DNA of 64,000 nucleotides from Xenophilus sp003671765 (GTDB lineage Bacteria; Pseudomonadota; Gammaproteobacteria; Burkholderiales; Burkholderiaceae_C). The position numbers were made by a program, and so were the translations under genes. Positions 1 to 8,423 of the stretch are shown piece by piece. The notes under the pieces were generated by a model. The model had not been told where the DNA came from. It saw nothing but the letters and a program-made list of their open reading frames with translations, and ran no database searches. Location: the NCBI GenBank assembly GCA_051414805.1, contig CP166702.1, positions 2,914,001 to 2,978,000 of the forward strand, written 5' to 3'. The stretch's first letter is position 1. Each line of letters begins with the position of its first letter.

Positions 1-1539
1 GAGTTCGCCAAGTCCGCGGCAGCCAAGGGTGGTGAGCTGCCCCTGGTGCGCAACCTGCCGTGCAAGCATCCGCAGGGCGATGCCTACTTCCAGTTCGCCA
101 AGAACATGGTGGGCGGCATGTCGAAGAACTTCCCCGCGCCGCTCAAGTGCGTGGAGGCGGTGCAGGCGGCCACGCAGCTCAAGTTCGACGCCGGCATGGC
201 CAAGGAGCGCGAGATCTTCATCGCGCTGATGATGACGCCCGAGTCCTCGGCGCTGCGCCACCTGTTCATGGCCGAGCGCGCCGCCAGCAAGATCCCCGAC
301 GTGCCCGAAGACACGCCCCAGCGCCCGATCAAGACGGTGGGCGTGATCGGCGCCGGCACCATGGGCGGCGGCATCACGATGAACTTCCTGAACGCCGGCA
401 TCCCCGTCACCATGCTCGAGATGAAGCAGGAAGCGCTGGACCGCGGCGTCGCCACCATCAAGAAGAACTACGAGGCCCAGGTCAAGAAGGGCAAGCTCAA
501 GCAGGACAAGTACGAGCAGCGCATGGCGCTCCTGAGCACCACGCTGGACTACGCGGCGCTCAAGGACTGCGACCTCATCATCGAGGCCGTCTTCGAAGAG
601 CTCGGCGTCAAGGAAAAGGTCTTCAAGCAGCTCGACGAGATCGCCAAGAAGGGCGCCATCCTCGCGTCCAACACCTCCACGCTGGACGTCGACAAGATCG
701 CTGCCTTCACGAAGCGTCCGCAGGACGTGGTCGGCATGCACTTCTTCAGCCCGGCCAACGTCATGAAGCTGCTGGAAGTCGTGCGCGGCAAGGAAACCGC
801 CAAGGACGTGCTGGCCACCGTCATGGCCGTGGCCAAGAAGATCAAGAAGACGGCCGTCGTCTCCGGCGTGTGCGACGGCTTCATCGGCAACCGCATGATC
901 GAGCAGTACTCACGCCAGGCCGGCTTCCTGCTCGACGAAGGCGCCACCCCGCAGCAGGTGGACAAGGCCATCGAGAAATTCGGCTTCGCCATGGGCCCGT
1001 TCCGCATGGGCGACCTGGCGGGCAACGACATCGGCTGGGCGATCCGCAAGCGCCGCGCCACCGAGCGTGCCGACATGAAGTACAGCAAGACGGCCGACAA
1101 GCTGTGCGAGCTGGGCCGCTTCGGCCAGAAGACCGGGGCAGGGTGGTACGACTACCAGGCGGGCAAGCGCGACGCGATCCCGAGCGAGCTGGTCAACAAG
1201 ATGATCGAGGACCACCGCAAGGAGCTGGGCATCACCCCGCGCAAGATCAGCGACGAGGAGATCGTGCAGCGCCTGGTGTATGCGCTGGTCAACGAAGGCG
1301 CGCACATCCTGGAAGACGGCATTGCGAGCAAGTCCGGCGACATCGACATGGTGTACCTCACGGGCTACGGTTTCCCGATGCACCGTGGCGGGCCGATGCA
1401 CTACGCCAGCCAGGTGGGCCTGTACAACGTGGCCGAGACGATGAAGCGCTTTGCCAAGAACCCGCGCGACGATGCGGCCTTCTGGCAGCCGGCACCGCTG
1501 ATCCAGAAGCTGGTGGCGGAAGGCAAATCGTTCGCCTGA
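1..1539 (+). CDS. 3-hydroxyacyl-CoA dehydrogenase / enoyl-CoA hydratase multifunctional protein, 3' part
   Basis: Beta-oxidation enzyme of the FadB/FadJ type, converting enoyl-CoA to 3-oxoacyl-CoA in the cytoplasm. The reading frame is open at the left edge, so the N-terminal enoyl-CoA hydratase domain is missing and only about 512 residues are seen. The visible part has the NAD-binding Rossmann motif VIGAGTMGGG (near base 340), the catalytic-histidine motif GMHFFSP (near base 735), the VCDGFIGNRM segment, and two C-terminal 3HCDH helical domains, the second with GYGFPMHRGGP. The spacing to the thiolase that follows, with a peptidase gene between, suggests one fad-type transcription unit. Family assignment is secure; whether it is FadB, FadJ or a specialised paralogue cannot be decided from this fragment. 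Confidence 0.93.
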   Translation, partial: EFAKSAAAKGGELPLVRNLPCKHPQGDAYFQFAKNMVGGMSKNFPAPLKCVEAVQAATQLKFDAGMAKEREIFIALMMTPESSALRHLFMAERAASKIPDVPEDTPQRPIKTVGVIGAGTMGGGITMNFLNAGIPVTMLEMKQEALDRGVATIKKNYEAQVKKGKLKQDKYEQRMALLSTTLDYAALKDCDLIIEAVFEELGVKEKVFKQLDEIAKKGAILASNTSTLDVDKIAAFTKRPQDVVGMHFFSPANVMKLLEVVRGKETAKDVLATVMAVAKKIKKTAVVSGVCDGFIGNRMIEQYSRQAGFLLDEGATPQQVDKAIEKFGFAMGPFRMGDLAGNDIGWAIRKRRATERADMKYSKTADKLCELGRFGQKTGAGWYDYQAGKRDAIPSELVNKMIEDHRKELGITPRKISDEEIVQRLVYALVNEGAHILEDGIASKSGDIDMVYLTGYGFPMHRGGPMHYASQVGLYNVAETMKRFAKNPRDDAAFWQPAPLIQKLVAEGKSFA

Positions 1540-1558
1540 TCGACCGGCTTCGCGTCAC

Positions 1559-3028
1559 GTGATCAAACGCCTGTTCCTCGGTCTGCTGCTGGTGCTGCTC
1601 GCGCTGGCTGCGGCCGTGGCCGTGAACACGTGGCGCCACCCGTCGCGGCAGGTGGCGGTGGCCCCCGCGCCGCCGCTGCAGCTGGACACGCAGGCCGCCG
1701 CGCAACGGCTGGCCGGCGCGATCCGCATCCGCACCGTGTCGGCGCTGGACGATCCGGCGGCCAACAGCAGCGAGTTCGACAAGCTGCACGCCTACCTGCA
1801 GCAGAATTTTCCGAAGCTTCACGCCACGCTCAAGCGCGAGGTGGTCGGGCAGCACGCCTTGCTCTACACCTGGCAGGGCAGCGACCCGGGGGCCAGGCCG
1901 GTCGCGCTGATGGCGCACCAGGACATGGTGCCCATTGCCCCGGGCACCGAGAAGGGCTGGTCCGTCGACCCCTTCGGCGGTGACATCAAGGACGGCTACA
2001 TCTGGGGCCGCGGCACGCTCGACAACAAGGGCAATCTGCTGGCGCAGATGGAGGCCGTGGAACTGCTCGTCGGCCAGGGTTTCCAGCCGAAGCAGACCAT
2101 CTACTTCGTGATGGGCGACGACGAGGAGGTGAGCGGCCTGCGCGGCGCGCTGCCCGTCGCCGAACTGCTCAAGTCGCGTGGCGTCAAGCTCGACTGGGTG
2201 CTCGACGAAGGCCTGCTGGTGCTCGACGGCGTATTGCCCGGCCTCACCAAGCCTGCGGCGCTGATCGGCCTGGCCGAGAAGGGCTACGGGACCTTCTTCC
2301 TCTCGCTGGACACCGCGCCCGGCCATTCGTCGATGCCGCCGCAGAAGAGCGCGATCGGCCAGATGAGCGCGGCGCTCGCGCGCCTGGAGGCCACGCCGAT
2401 GCCCGGCGGCATCCAGGGCATTGCCGGCGACATGTTCGGCACGCTCGCGCCCGAGATGACCGGCTTCAACCGCGTGATGCTGTCCAACCTCTGGCTCACC
2501 GGCCCGCTGGTGCAGGGCCAGCTCGAGAAGAGCCCCAGCAGCAACGCCATGCTGCGCACCACCACGGCGCTGACCATCGTGCGCGCCGGCAACAAGGACA
2601 ACGTGCTGCCCGGCCGCGCCGAGGCCGCCGTGAACTTCCGTGTCCTGCCGGGCGACACCCTCGACAGCGTCGAGGCGCACCTCAAGAAGGCGCTGGGCAA
2701 CGACGCGATCCAGGTCAAGCGCTACCCGGGCAACTCGGAGCCTTCGCCGGTGTCGCCGACGGACGGCGCGGGCTACCGCTCGATCGAACACACGGTGCGC
2801 CAGGTGTTCCCCGAGGCGGTGGTCGCGCCGGGCCTCATGACCGCTGCCACCGACTCGCGCCACTTCAGCCTCGTGAGCGATGCGGTCTACCGCTTCTCTC
2901 CCATCCGCGTGACCGGCGGGGACCTGCCGCGCTTCCACGGGACAAACGAGCGACTGTCGATCGCCGGCTATGGCGACATGATCCGCTTCTACCACCAGCT
3001 GCTGCGCAACACCGCGCAGCCCCAGTAA
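1559..3028 (+). CDS. M20 family metallopeptidase (carboxypeptidase-like), membrane-anchored
   Basis: Predicted zinc exopeptidase or amidohydrolase of the M20/ArgE/CPS1 group, 489 aa, starting at GTG. Residues 1-22 form a hydrophobic signal anchor (LFLGLLLVLLALAAAVAV), so the catalytic domain probably lies in the periplasm. Metal-site motifs are all present: H120 and D122 in MAHQD, D155 in GRGTLDNKG, E189/E190 in GDDEEVSG, then ATDSRHF and FHGTNERL near the C-terminus. Length fits the larger CPS1-like M20 members. It sits between two beta-oxidation genes, 19 bases after the first and 33 before the thiolase, which is an odd place for a peptidase; the substrate cannot be read from sequence. Confidence 0.9.
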   Translation: MIKRLFLGLLLVLLALAAAVAVNTWRHPSRQVAVAPAPPLQLDTQAAAQRLAGAIRIRTVSALDDPAANSSEFDKLHAYLQQNFPKLHATLKREVVGQHALLYTWQGSDPGARPVALMAHQDMVPIAPGTEKGWSVDPFGGDIKDGYIWGRGTLDNKGNLLAQMEAVELLVGQGFQPKQTIYFVMGDDEEVSGLRGALPVAELLKSRGVKLDWVLDEGLLVLDGVLPGLTKPAALIGLAEKGYGTFFLSLDTAPGHSSMPPQKSAIGQMSAALARLEATPMPGGIQGIAGDMFGTLAPEMTGFNRVMLSNLWLTGPLVQGQLEKSPSSNAMLRTTTALTIVRAGNKDNVLPGRAEAAVNFRVLPGDTLDSVEAHLKKALGNDAIQVKRYPGNSEPSPVSPTDGAGYRSIEHTVRQVFPEAVVAPGLMTAATDSRHFSLVSDAVYRFSPIRVTGGDLPRFHGTNERLSIAGYGDMIRFYHQLLRNTAQPQ

Positions 3029-3061
3029 CCCGCTTTTCGCTTCATTTCAAAGGAAGACACC

Positions 3062-4237
3062 ATGACCAGCGCCGTGATCGTTTCCACCGCCCGTACCCCG
3101 CTCGCCAAGAGCTGGAAGGGTGCCTTCAACATGACGCACGGCGCCACCCTGGGCGGCCACGCGGTGCAGCACGCCGTGCAGCGTGCCGGCATCGACGGTG
3201 CCGAGGTCGACGACGTCATCATGGGCTGCGCCAACCCCGAAGGCGCCACCGGCGCCAACATCGCGCGCCAGATCGCGCTGCGCGCCGGCCTGCCCATCAC
3301 CACCTCGGGCATGACCATCAACCGCTTCTGCTCCTCGGGCCTGCAGACCATCGCCACCGCCTCGCAGCGCATCATCGCGGGCGAGGGCGACGTGTACGTG
3401 GCCGGCGGCGTGGAGAGCATCTCGTGCGTGCAGAACGAGATGAACAAGCACATGATGACCGACCCCTGGCTGGTCAAGCACAAGCCCGAGATCTACTGGA
3501 ACATGCTGCAGACGGCCGAGCAGGTCGCCAAGCGCTACAACATCGGCCGCGACGCGATGGACGAGTACGGCGCGCGCAGCCAGCAGCGCGCCACCGCCGC
3601 GCTGGAAGCCGGCAAGTTCAAGGACGAGATCGCCCCCATCACCGTGCTGGCCGGCGTGGCCGACGGCCAGCTGGGCCTGATCACCAAGGAAGTCACCGTC
3701 GAGAACGACGAGGGCATCCGTCCCGGCACCACCAAGGAAGGCATCAGCGGCATCCGCCCGGCCATCCCCGGCGGCCTGATCTCGGCCGGCAACGCCAGCC
3801 AGTTCTCCGACGGCGGCGGCGCCTGCGTGGTCGTGAGCGAACAGTACGCCGAGCGCAAGGGCCTCAAGCCCCTGGGCCGCTTCCTGGGCTTCTCGGTGGC
3901 CGGCTGCGAGCCCGACGAGATGGGCATCGGCCCCGTCTTCGCGATCCCCAAGGTGCTCAAGAAGCTGGGCCTCACGGTGGGCGACATCGACCTGTGGGAG
4001 CTGAACGAGGCCTTCGCCGTGCAGGTGCTCTACTGCCGCGACAAGCTGGGCCTGCCCGACGACCGCCTGAACGTCAACGGCGGCGCCATCGCCGTGGGCC
4101 ATCCCTACGGCGTGAGCGGCCAGCGCCTCACGGGCCACGCCCTGATCGAAGGCAAGCGCCGCGGCGCCAAGAAGGTCGTCGTCACGATGTGCATCGGCGG
4201 CGGCATGGGCGCGGCGGGCGTGTTCGAAGTGCTCTGA
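3062..4237 (+). CDS. Acetyl-CoA C-acyltransferase (3-ketoacyl-CoA thiolase)
   Basis: Thiolase, 391 aa, the usual length, catalysing thiolytic cleavage of 3-oxoacyl-CoA to acetyl-CoA and a shortened acyl-CoA. Catalytic residues are visible: nucleophilic C90 in NRFCSSGLQ, H347 in AVGHPYG and C377 in MCIGGGMG. The NEAFAVQ motif is also intact. An AAAGGAAGA ribosome site precedes the ATG at good spacing. It lies downstream of the hydroxyacyl-CoA dehydrogenase gene and is followed by an intrinsic terminator, so it is probably the last gene of a beta-oxidation operon. It is FadA-like; a biosynthetic role (PhaA-type) is less likely given the neighbours. Confidence 0.95.
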   Translation: MTSAVIVSTARTPLAKSWKGAFNMTHGATLGGHAVQHAVQRAGIDGAEVDDVIMGCANPEGATGANIARQIALRAGLPITTSGMTINRFCSSGLQTIATASQRIIAGEGDVYVAGGVESISCVQNEMNKHMMTDPWLVKHKPEIYWNMLQTAEQVAKRYNIGRDAMDEYGARSQQRATAALEAGKFKDEIAPITVLAGVADGQLGLITKEVTVENDEGIRPGTTKEGISGIRPAIPGGLISAGNASQFSDGGGACVVVSEQYAERKGLKPLGRFLGFSVAGCEPDEMGIGPVFAIPKVLKKLGLTVGDIDLWELNEAFAVQVLYCRDKLGLPDDRLNVNGGAIAVGHPYGVSGQRLTGHALIEGKRRGAKKVVVTMCIGGGMGAAGVFEVL

Positions 4238-4265
4238 TCGCACAGCACCTGCTGCACGAACGAGA

Positions 4266-4294
4266 AGGCCCTGCGATGCAGGGCCTTTTTCTTT
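4266..4294 (+). terminator. Intrinsic terminator after the thiolase gene
   Basis: A perfect 9-bp stem (AGGCCCTGC / GCAGGGCCT) with a GAT loop is followed directly by TTTTCTTT. It lies 28 bases after the thiolase stop codon and separates the rightward fad-type genes from the convergent operon that begins at 4336. Confidence 0.9.
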
Positions 4295-4335
4295 GCACGC
4301 GCCCGGCGCAACGGGGCGTGTTGCGAACGAAGGTC

Positions 4336-5586
4336 TCAGCGGCCTTCGGAACTCGCCCAGTTCGCCATCAGCGTGTTCGACGGCAGGTGCTCGTCCAGCA
4401 GCTTGCGCGCCGTTTCCGCGCCCGCCACGGGCAGCCCCTTCGGGTCCAGCTTGCCGATCTGCACCAGCACGCTGGCCTGGTCCCAGTAGATGTGCTCGTG
4501 GTAGAGCTTGTCGCCGCGGAACTTCACGATCGCGACCAGGGGTATCTCCACGCGCTTTCCCGTCGGTGCGATGCCGGGCAGCATCCAGTCGATCTCGCAG
4601 GTGTGGGTGAAGCAGAACAGCATCTCGTCCACGATCTGGCTCGTGCCCACCGTGCGCGAGATGGGAATCAGCGTGGTGTCGGGCGGGTTCGCATTGACGA
4701 AGTGGTGGCGATAGAAGCGCGCCAGCATCGCGTGGCCCACGCCGCCGGTCATGGTCGGGATGTGGTTGACGTAGGGCTCGCTCACCATGGTGGCCATGGT
4801 CGCGTCGACGTCGCGCGTCGCGAACTCGTACTCGCAGTGCTTGTCCCACAGCGCCGAGAAGTCGTAGTGCGGCCCCAGCGCGCCGCGGAAGGCGGCGATG
4901 CTGCGCTGGTGGGCCATCAGCGCCGAGGGCTTGTGGTAGTGGCTGCTGCCGGTGCGTGCGAAGGCATGGTCCGCGCCGGGGTAGACGTACAGCTCGACGC
5001 CGGGGCGCCCCTGCAGCGCCTGGAGGATGGCGTTGCGCGCCTCGGGCGGGCAGAAGCCGTCCTGCTCGGCGATGTGCAGCACCAGCGGCTTGCCGCCCAG
5101 CCGGTCGGCCTCGCCCAGCGCCTGCTCGATGCCGACGCCGTAGTACGACACGGCAACCTCGCAATCGGTGCGGCAGGCGGCCAGGTAGGCCAGCTTGCCG
5201 CCGAGGCAGAAGCCCAGCACGCCCGCACGCCCGGCGAACTCCGGGAGTGCACGCAGGGCGTCCAGCGCGGCCTGGATGTCCTCGACGCCCTTGGCCTCGT
5301 CGAAGCCCTGGTAGAGCGCCAGTGCACGGTCGAACTGCGACTCGTCGATGTCGATGCCCGGCTCCTGGCGCCAGAACAGGTCGGGCACCAGGGCGACGTA
5401 GCCTTCCTCGGCGTAGTAGTCGGCCAGCTCGCGCATCGTTTTGTTCACGCCGAAGATTTCCTGCGCGATCACGATGCCGGGTCCCTTGCCCGAGGCAGGC
5501 AGCGCGAGGTAGCCGTCGAACGCGCCGCTGCCGTCGGCGGCCTGGATGCGCACGCGCCGTGGGCGTTGCGATGGGGTGGAGCTCAT
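4336..5586 (-). CDS. Dienelactone hydrolase family protein fused to an NTF2/SnoaL-like domain
   Basis: A 416-aa two-domain protein. Residues about 12-235 are a dienelactone hydrolase (carboxymethylenebutenolidase) alpha/beta fold with nucleophile C127 in GFCLGGK, D176 in EQDGFCP, H207 in PGADHAF and the associated E43 in QEIFG. Residues about 255-400 match the NTF2/SnoaL-like fold (an AMLARFY...IVDEMLFCFTH stretch). The DLH half alone accounts for the family's usual 230-250 aa, so the C-terminal domain is an addition. The start ATG overlaps the TGA of the flavin reductase (ATGA) and has an AAGGAG site inside that gene. As last gene of the monooxygenase operon it may hydrolyse a lactone or ester product; that is inference. 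Confidence 0.88.
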   Translation of the reverse strand: MSSTPSQRPRRVRIQAADGSGAFDGYLALPASGKGPGIVIAQEIFGVNKTMRELADYYAEEGYVALVPDLFWRQEPGIDIDESQFDRALALYQGFDEAKGVEDIQAALDALRALPEFAGRAGVLGFCLGGKLAYLAACRTDCEVAVSYYGVGIEQALGEADRLGGKPLVLHIAEQDGFCPPEARNAILQALQGRPGVELYVYPGADHAFARTGSSHYHKPSALMAHQRSIAAFRGALGPHYDFSALWDKHCEYEFATRDVDATMATMVSEPYVNHIPTMTGGVGHAMLARFYRHHFVNANPPDTTLIPISRTVGTSQIVDEMLFCFTHTCEIDWMLPGIAPTGKRVEIPLVAIVKFRGDKLYHEHIYWDQASVLVQIGKLDPKGLPVAGAETARKLLDEHLPSNTLMANWASSEGR

Positions 5587-6149
5587 GGGGTCGTTTCTCC
5601 TTGGGGATGCAGGGTGGTGTAGCGGCCGTCGGCGTAGAGCAGCGGCGCATGCCGCCCGGGGTGCATCTGCACCGACTTGATCTCGCCGATCATCACCGCA
5701 TGGCTGTGGGCGACCATCATCTCGTCCACGACGCAGTCGAAGCTGACCAGCGCGTCGCGCAGGATGGGGGCGCCGGTGGTGAGGGTATCCCAACGGCCGG
5801 GCTCGAAGAGCTCGCCGGCGCCCGGGCCGGCACCGCCGAAACGCGTCGCCAGGTCCGCGTGGTGCAGGGCCAGCAGGTTCACGCTCATGCGGCGGCTGTC
5901 GGCGATGCTGCGGAAGGTGCTGCCCTTGAGGTTGATGCAGGCGAGCAGCCGCGCCGGCTCCGCCGACAGCGCCGTGACCGCGGTGGCCGTGAGCCCGGTG
6001 GGCCGCTGCCCGTCGGTGGTGCCGACGATGCACACGGCGCCCGCCAGGCGGCGCATCGCCAGCCGGAAGTCCGCCGGCGGCAGGCAGGCCGCGCGGCGCA
6101 AGGCCTGCAGCGGGGGCAGGGCGGGAGCGACCGCCTCCACGGCCATCAT
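5583..6149 (-). CDS. Flavin reductase (StyB/HpaC-like) of a two-component monooxygenase
   Basis: A 188-aa FMN/FAD:NAD(P)H oxidoreductase of the flavin reductase-like split-barrel family. It supplies reduced flavin to a partner oxygenase. Diagnostic stretches are GAVCIVGTTDGQRPTGLTAT, FRSIADSRRMSVNLLA and the C-terminal HAVMIGEIKSV segment with its metal-like H-x-x-x-x-G pattern. Two ATG codons lie in tandem; the upstream one is used here because it overlaps the TGA of the oxygenase gene (ATGA), implying coupled translation and near-equal stoichiometry. The adjacent StyA-like gene makes it almost certainly the reductase component of that enzyme. Confidence 0.88.
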   Translation of the reverse strand: MMAVEAVAPALPPLQALRRAACLPPADFRLAMRRLAGAVCIVGTTDGQRPTGLTATAVTALSAEPARLLACINLKGSTFRSIADSRRMSVNLLALHHADLATRFGGAGPGAGELFEPGRWDTLTTGAPILRDALVSFDCVVDEMMVAHSHAVMIGEIKSVQMHPGRHAPLLYADGRYTTLHPQGETTP

Positions 6150-7396
6150 GCGGCCTCCACCTGGGCCGGCATGACCTCGGCCAGATAGGCCTCGCTGCGC
6201 TCCGGGCTCATGAAGAAGCGGCTGAAGTCGGTCGGGTCGTTGAAGCCGTTGACGATGCGCCGCGCCACGGCCGGCACCGCGGCCGCCGTGCCGAGCAGTT
6301 GCATGACGTGCGGTGGCGGGGGCGCGAGCATGGCGTTGGTCCAGCCGCACACATGGGTGCCGTAGCGCTCCCAGAAGCCTTCGAAGGTCGCCCGCATGAA
6401 GGCGGCGTCGAAAGGCGCGTCGCCGTGCGCCACGATGGCGCGCTCCACCGCGTCGGCGAACTTGGCCGCGTTGTTCGATCCCTGGCCGGTGATCGGGTCG
6501 TTGAGCATCACCGCATCGGCCATGCCCATCACCGCCCGCCCGCTGGGCAGCCGGCCGACCGGGCGCCGCACCGTGGGCGGGAAGGCGCCGCTGAGGATGC
6601 CGTTGGCGTCGGTGAGCTCGACCTGCGTGCAGCGCTCGGCCTCCCAGGGCAGGAAGGTGCGCAGGATCTCCAGCGATCGCGCCAGGTGCTCGGCCGGCGT
6701 GCGGACGTTGGCCCAGCCATCCATGGGGCCACTGGGAATGCCTTCGAACACCATGATCTCGCACGGCCCGCTGGTGGTGAGCGCCGGGAAGACGAAATAC
6801 TCGCCCACGCCCGGGATCAGGTTGAAGTTGACGGCGCTGTGCTCCTCGCGCGGGCGCATGCCGTGCACGTAGGTCAGGGCCAGCGCGCGCTGCGGCCGGT
6901 CGTAGGGGCTGCGGGTCGCGTCGCGCTCGAACATCTTCGCGATCGCGCCCTTGCCGGCGGCGACGATGACGAGGTCGTGCTGCTGCGACCACTGCTCCAG
7001 GTCCTCGATCTCCGCGTCCTTGAAGAGGATGCGGCCACCGCGCCGCTCGAACTCCGCCATCCAGCCCGGCACCTTCACGCGCTGGTCCACCGACTGCGCG
7101 ATGCGGTCGAGCCGATGGCTCCAGGCCAGCGCCTTCACGCCGGGCTGCTCGGGGTGCGGCACGGCGAAGGAGATCCCCTCCACCGGCGGGCAGTCCTGCT
7201 CCCAGAAGGCGAGGCCGCGGTCGCGCTCGAGCTGCAGGCTGTCGTGGAACATGCACTGGCTGGACATGACCTTGCCGTCCCGGATGTCGTCCGGCGTGCG
7301 GTTGGACGCGACACCGACCTCGTAGCCCCTGGCCTGCAGGCCCAGGGCGAGTTGCAGGCCGGATTGGCCGCCGCCGACGATGAGAATCTTGCGCAT
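6146..7396 (-). CDS. Styrene/indole monooxygenase-like FAD-dependent oxygenase (StyA family)
   Basis: A 416-aa flavoprotein, matching the length of StyA oxygenases, which epoxidise styrene or hydroxylate indole using reduced FAD from a separate reductase. The N-terminus has the dinucleotide-binding motif ILIVGGGQSG followed by LALGLQARGYEV; the StyA-like SNRTPDDIRDGKVMSSQCMF segment and the central HDLVIVAAGKGAIAKMF follow, and a VMGMADAVMLNDPITGQG stretch binds flavin near the C-terminus. There is no C-terminal reductase domain, in keeping with the separate downstream reductase gene. An AGAGGAG ribosome site precedes the ATG. No styrene oxide isomerase or phenylacetaldehyde dehydrogenase lies nearby, so the substrate may not be styrene. 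Confidence 0.87.
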   Translation of the reverse strand: MRKILIVGGGQSGLQLALGLQARGYEVGVASNRTPDDIRDGKVMSSQCMFHDSLQLERDRGLAFWEQDCPPVEGISFAVPHPEQPGVKALAWSHRLDRIAQSVDQRVKVPGWMAEFERRGGRILFKDAEIEDLEQWSQQHDLVIVAAGKGAIAKMFERDATRSPYDRPQRALALTYVHGMRPREEHSAVNFNLIPGVGEYFVFPALTTSGPCEIMVFEGIPSGPMDGWANVRTPAEHLARSLEILRTFLPWEAERCTQVELTDANGILSGAFPPTVRRPVGRLPSGRAVMGMADAVMLNDPITGQGSNNAAKFADAVERAIVAHGDAPFDAAFMRATFEGFWERYGTHVCGWTNAMLAPPPPHVMQLLGTAAAVPAVARRIVNGFNDPTDFSRFFMSPERSEAYLAEVMPAQVEAA

Positions 7397-7432
7397 GGAA
7401 GTCTCCTCTGGAGGGATGAAGGGGGTTTCGTC

Positions 7433-8230
7433 TCAGGCCATCAGCTTCGGGATGGCCGGCTCGAAGGACTCGGGGCCCATGGCCGAGTAGCCGCCGTCGA
7501 CCGCGTAGTCGGCGCCGGTGACGAAGCTCGCGTGCTCGGAGCACAGGAAGAGCACCACCTGCGCCACTTCCTCCGGGTTGCCCACGCGCCGCAGCAGGTG
7601 GAAGGGCGCGGCGACGCGGTCGGTCCTGGCGCGATCGCCGTTGGTGAGCTGGTTCATGATGTTGGACCAGGTCCAGCCCGGCGACACGCTGTTGACGCGC
7701 ACGTTGTCCGGCGCCAGGTCCATCGCCATGTTGCGGGTGAGCTGCACCAGCGCCGCCTTGCTCACCGGGTACAGCCAGCGCCCGGTCTGCGCGACGCCCG
7801 ACGAGATGCTGGTGAAGTTCACGACCGCGCCGCCGCCCTGGCGCTTCATGTGCGGCAGCGCCGCCTGCAGCAGCATCGCGGCACTGGCTACGTTGACGTC
7901 GAGCGTGGTGAGCCACTCGGCGCGTGTGGAGGCCAGGCCGTTGTCCACGTAGCTGCATGCGAGGTTGACGAGGAAGTCCAGGCGACCGAAGCGCTCGGCG
8001 GTCTCGTCGGCGCAGGCGCGCACCTGGGCGTCGTCGGTAATGTCGGTGCGGCGGAACCACACCGTTCCTTCGCCGCCGCAGGCAGCGGCGACCTGCGCGC
8101 CGCCCTCGGCGTCGATGTCGGCCAGGGTCACGCGTACCCCTGCCTCCTGCAGTGCGCGCACCACGGCGGCGCCGATGATCGTCGCGCCGCCGGTCACGAT
8201 GGCGGCCTTGCCGGCCAGGCCCTTGAACAT
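7433..8230 (-). CDS. SDR family oxidoreductase, first gene of the monooxygenase operon
   Basis: A 265-aa classical short-chain dehydrogenase/reductase. Cofactor motif TGGATIIG is at residues 13-20 (glycine spacing slightly altered from TGxxxGIG). The usual NNAG is replaced by LVNLACSY at about 88-94, and the catalytic Y154-x-x-x-K158 lies in YPVSKAA with S143/S144 before it. An AGGAG site lies 7 bases upstream of the ATG. It is transcribed away from the AraC regulator and 36 bases ahead of the oxygenase gene, so it probably oxidises an alcohol or diol made or used by the pathway. The altered NNAG motif suggests a divergent subfamily. Confidence 0.9.
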   Translation of the reverse strand: MFKGLAGKAAIVTGGATIIGAAVVRALQEAGVRVTLADIDAEGGAQVAAACGGEGTVWFRRTDITDDAQVRACADETAERFGRLDFLVNLACSYVDNGLASTRAEWLTTLDVNVASAAMLLQAALPHMKRQGGGAVVNFTSISSGVAQTGRWLYPVSKAALVQLTRNMAMDLAPDNVRVNSVSPGWTWSNIMNQLTNGDRARTDRVAAPFHLLRRVGNPEEVAQVVLFLCSEHASFVTGADYAVDGGYSAMGPESFEPAIPKLMA

Positions 8231-8423
8231 GCTGTCACTCCTGTGGGGTGGGAATGGTCCGAAAGATAGTCAGCGTGGTGGCCGCGCGGCATCCCGCAAA
8301 CGCAGGCCCCATCCCGGATGCGCAGCTTTGTGCGCCTTGCTTGCGCGGCGGGGTGGCGCCGGCGCGCCTCCTCTGGCCTTCCCCGATGCTTACGGGCCCG
8401 GCATTTGCTAGATTGGTTCCACC

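Noticed and set aside
3047..5650. Very long leftward open frame (867 codons) across the thiolase and hydrolase genes
   Set aside because: It is antisense or out of frame to well-supported genes, with Ala/Gly/His/Arg-rich sequence typical of high-GC shadow frames.
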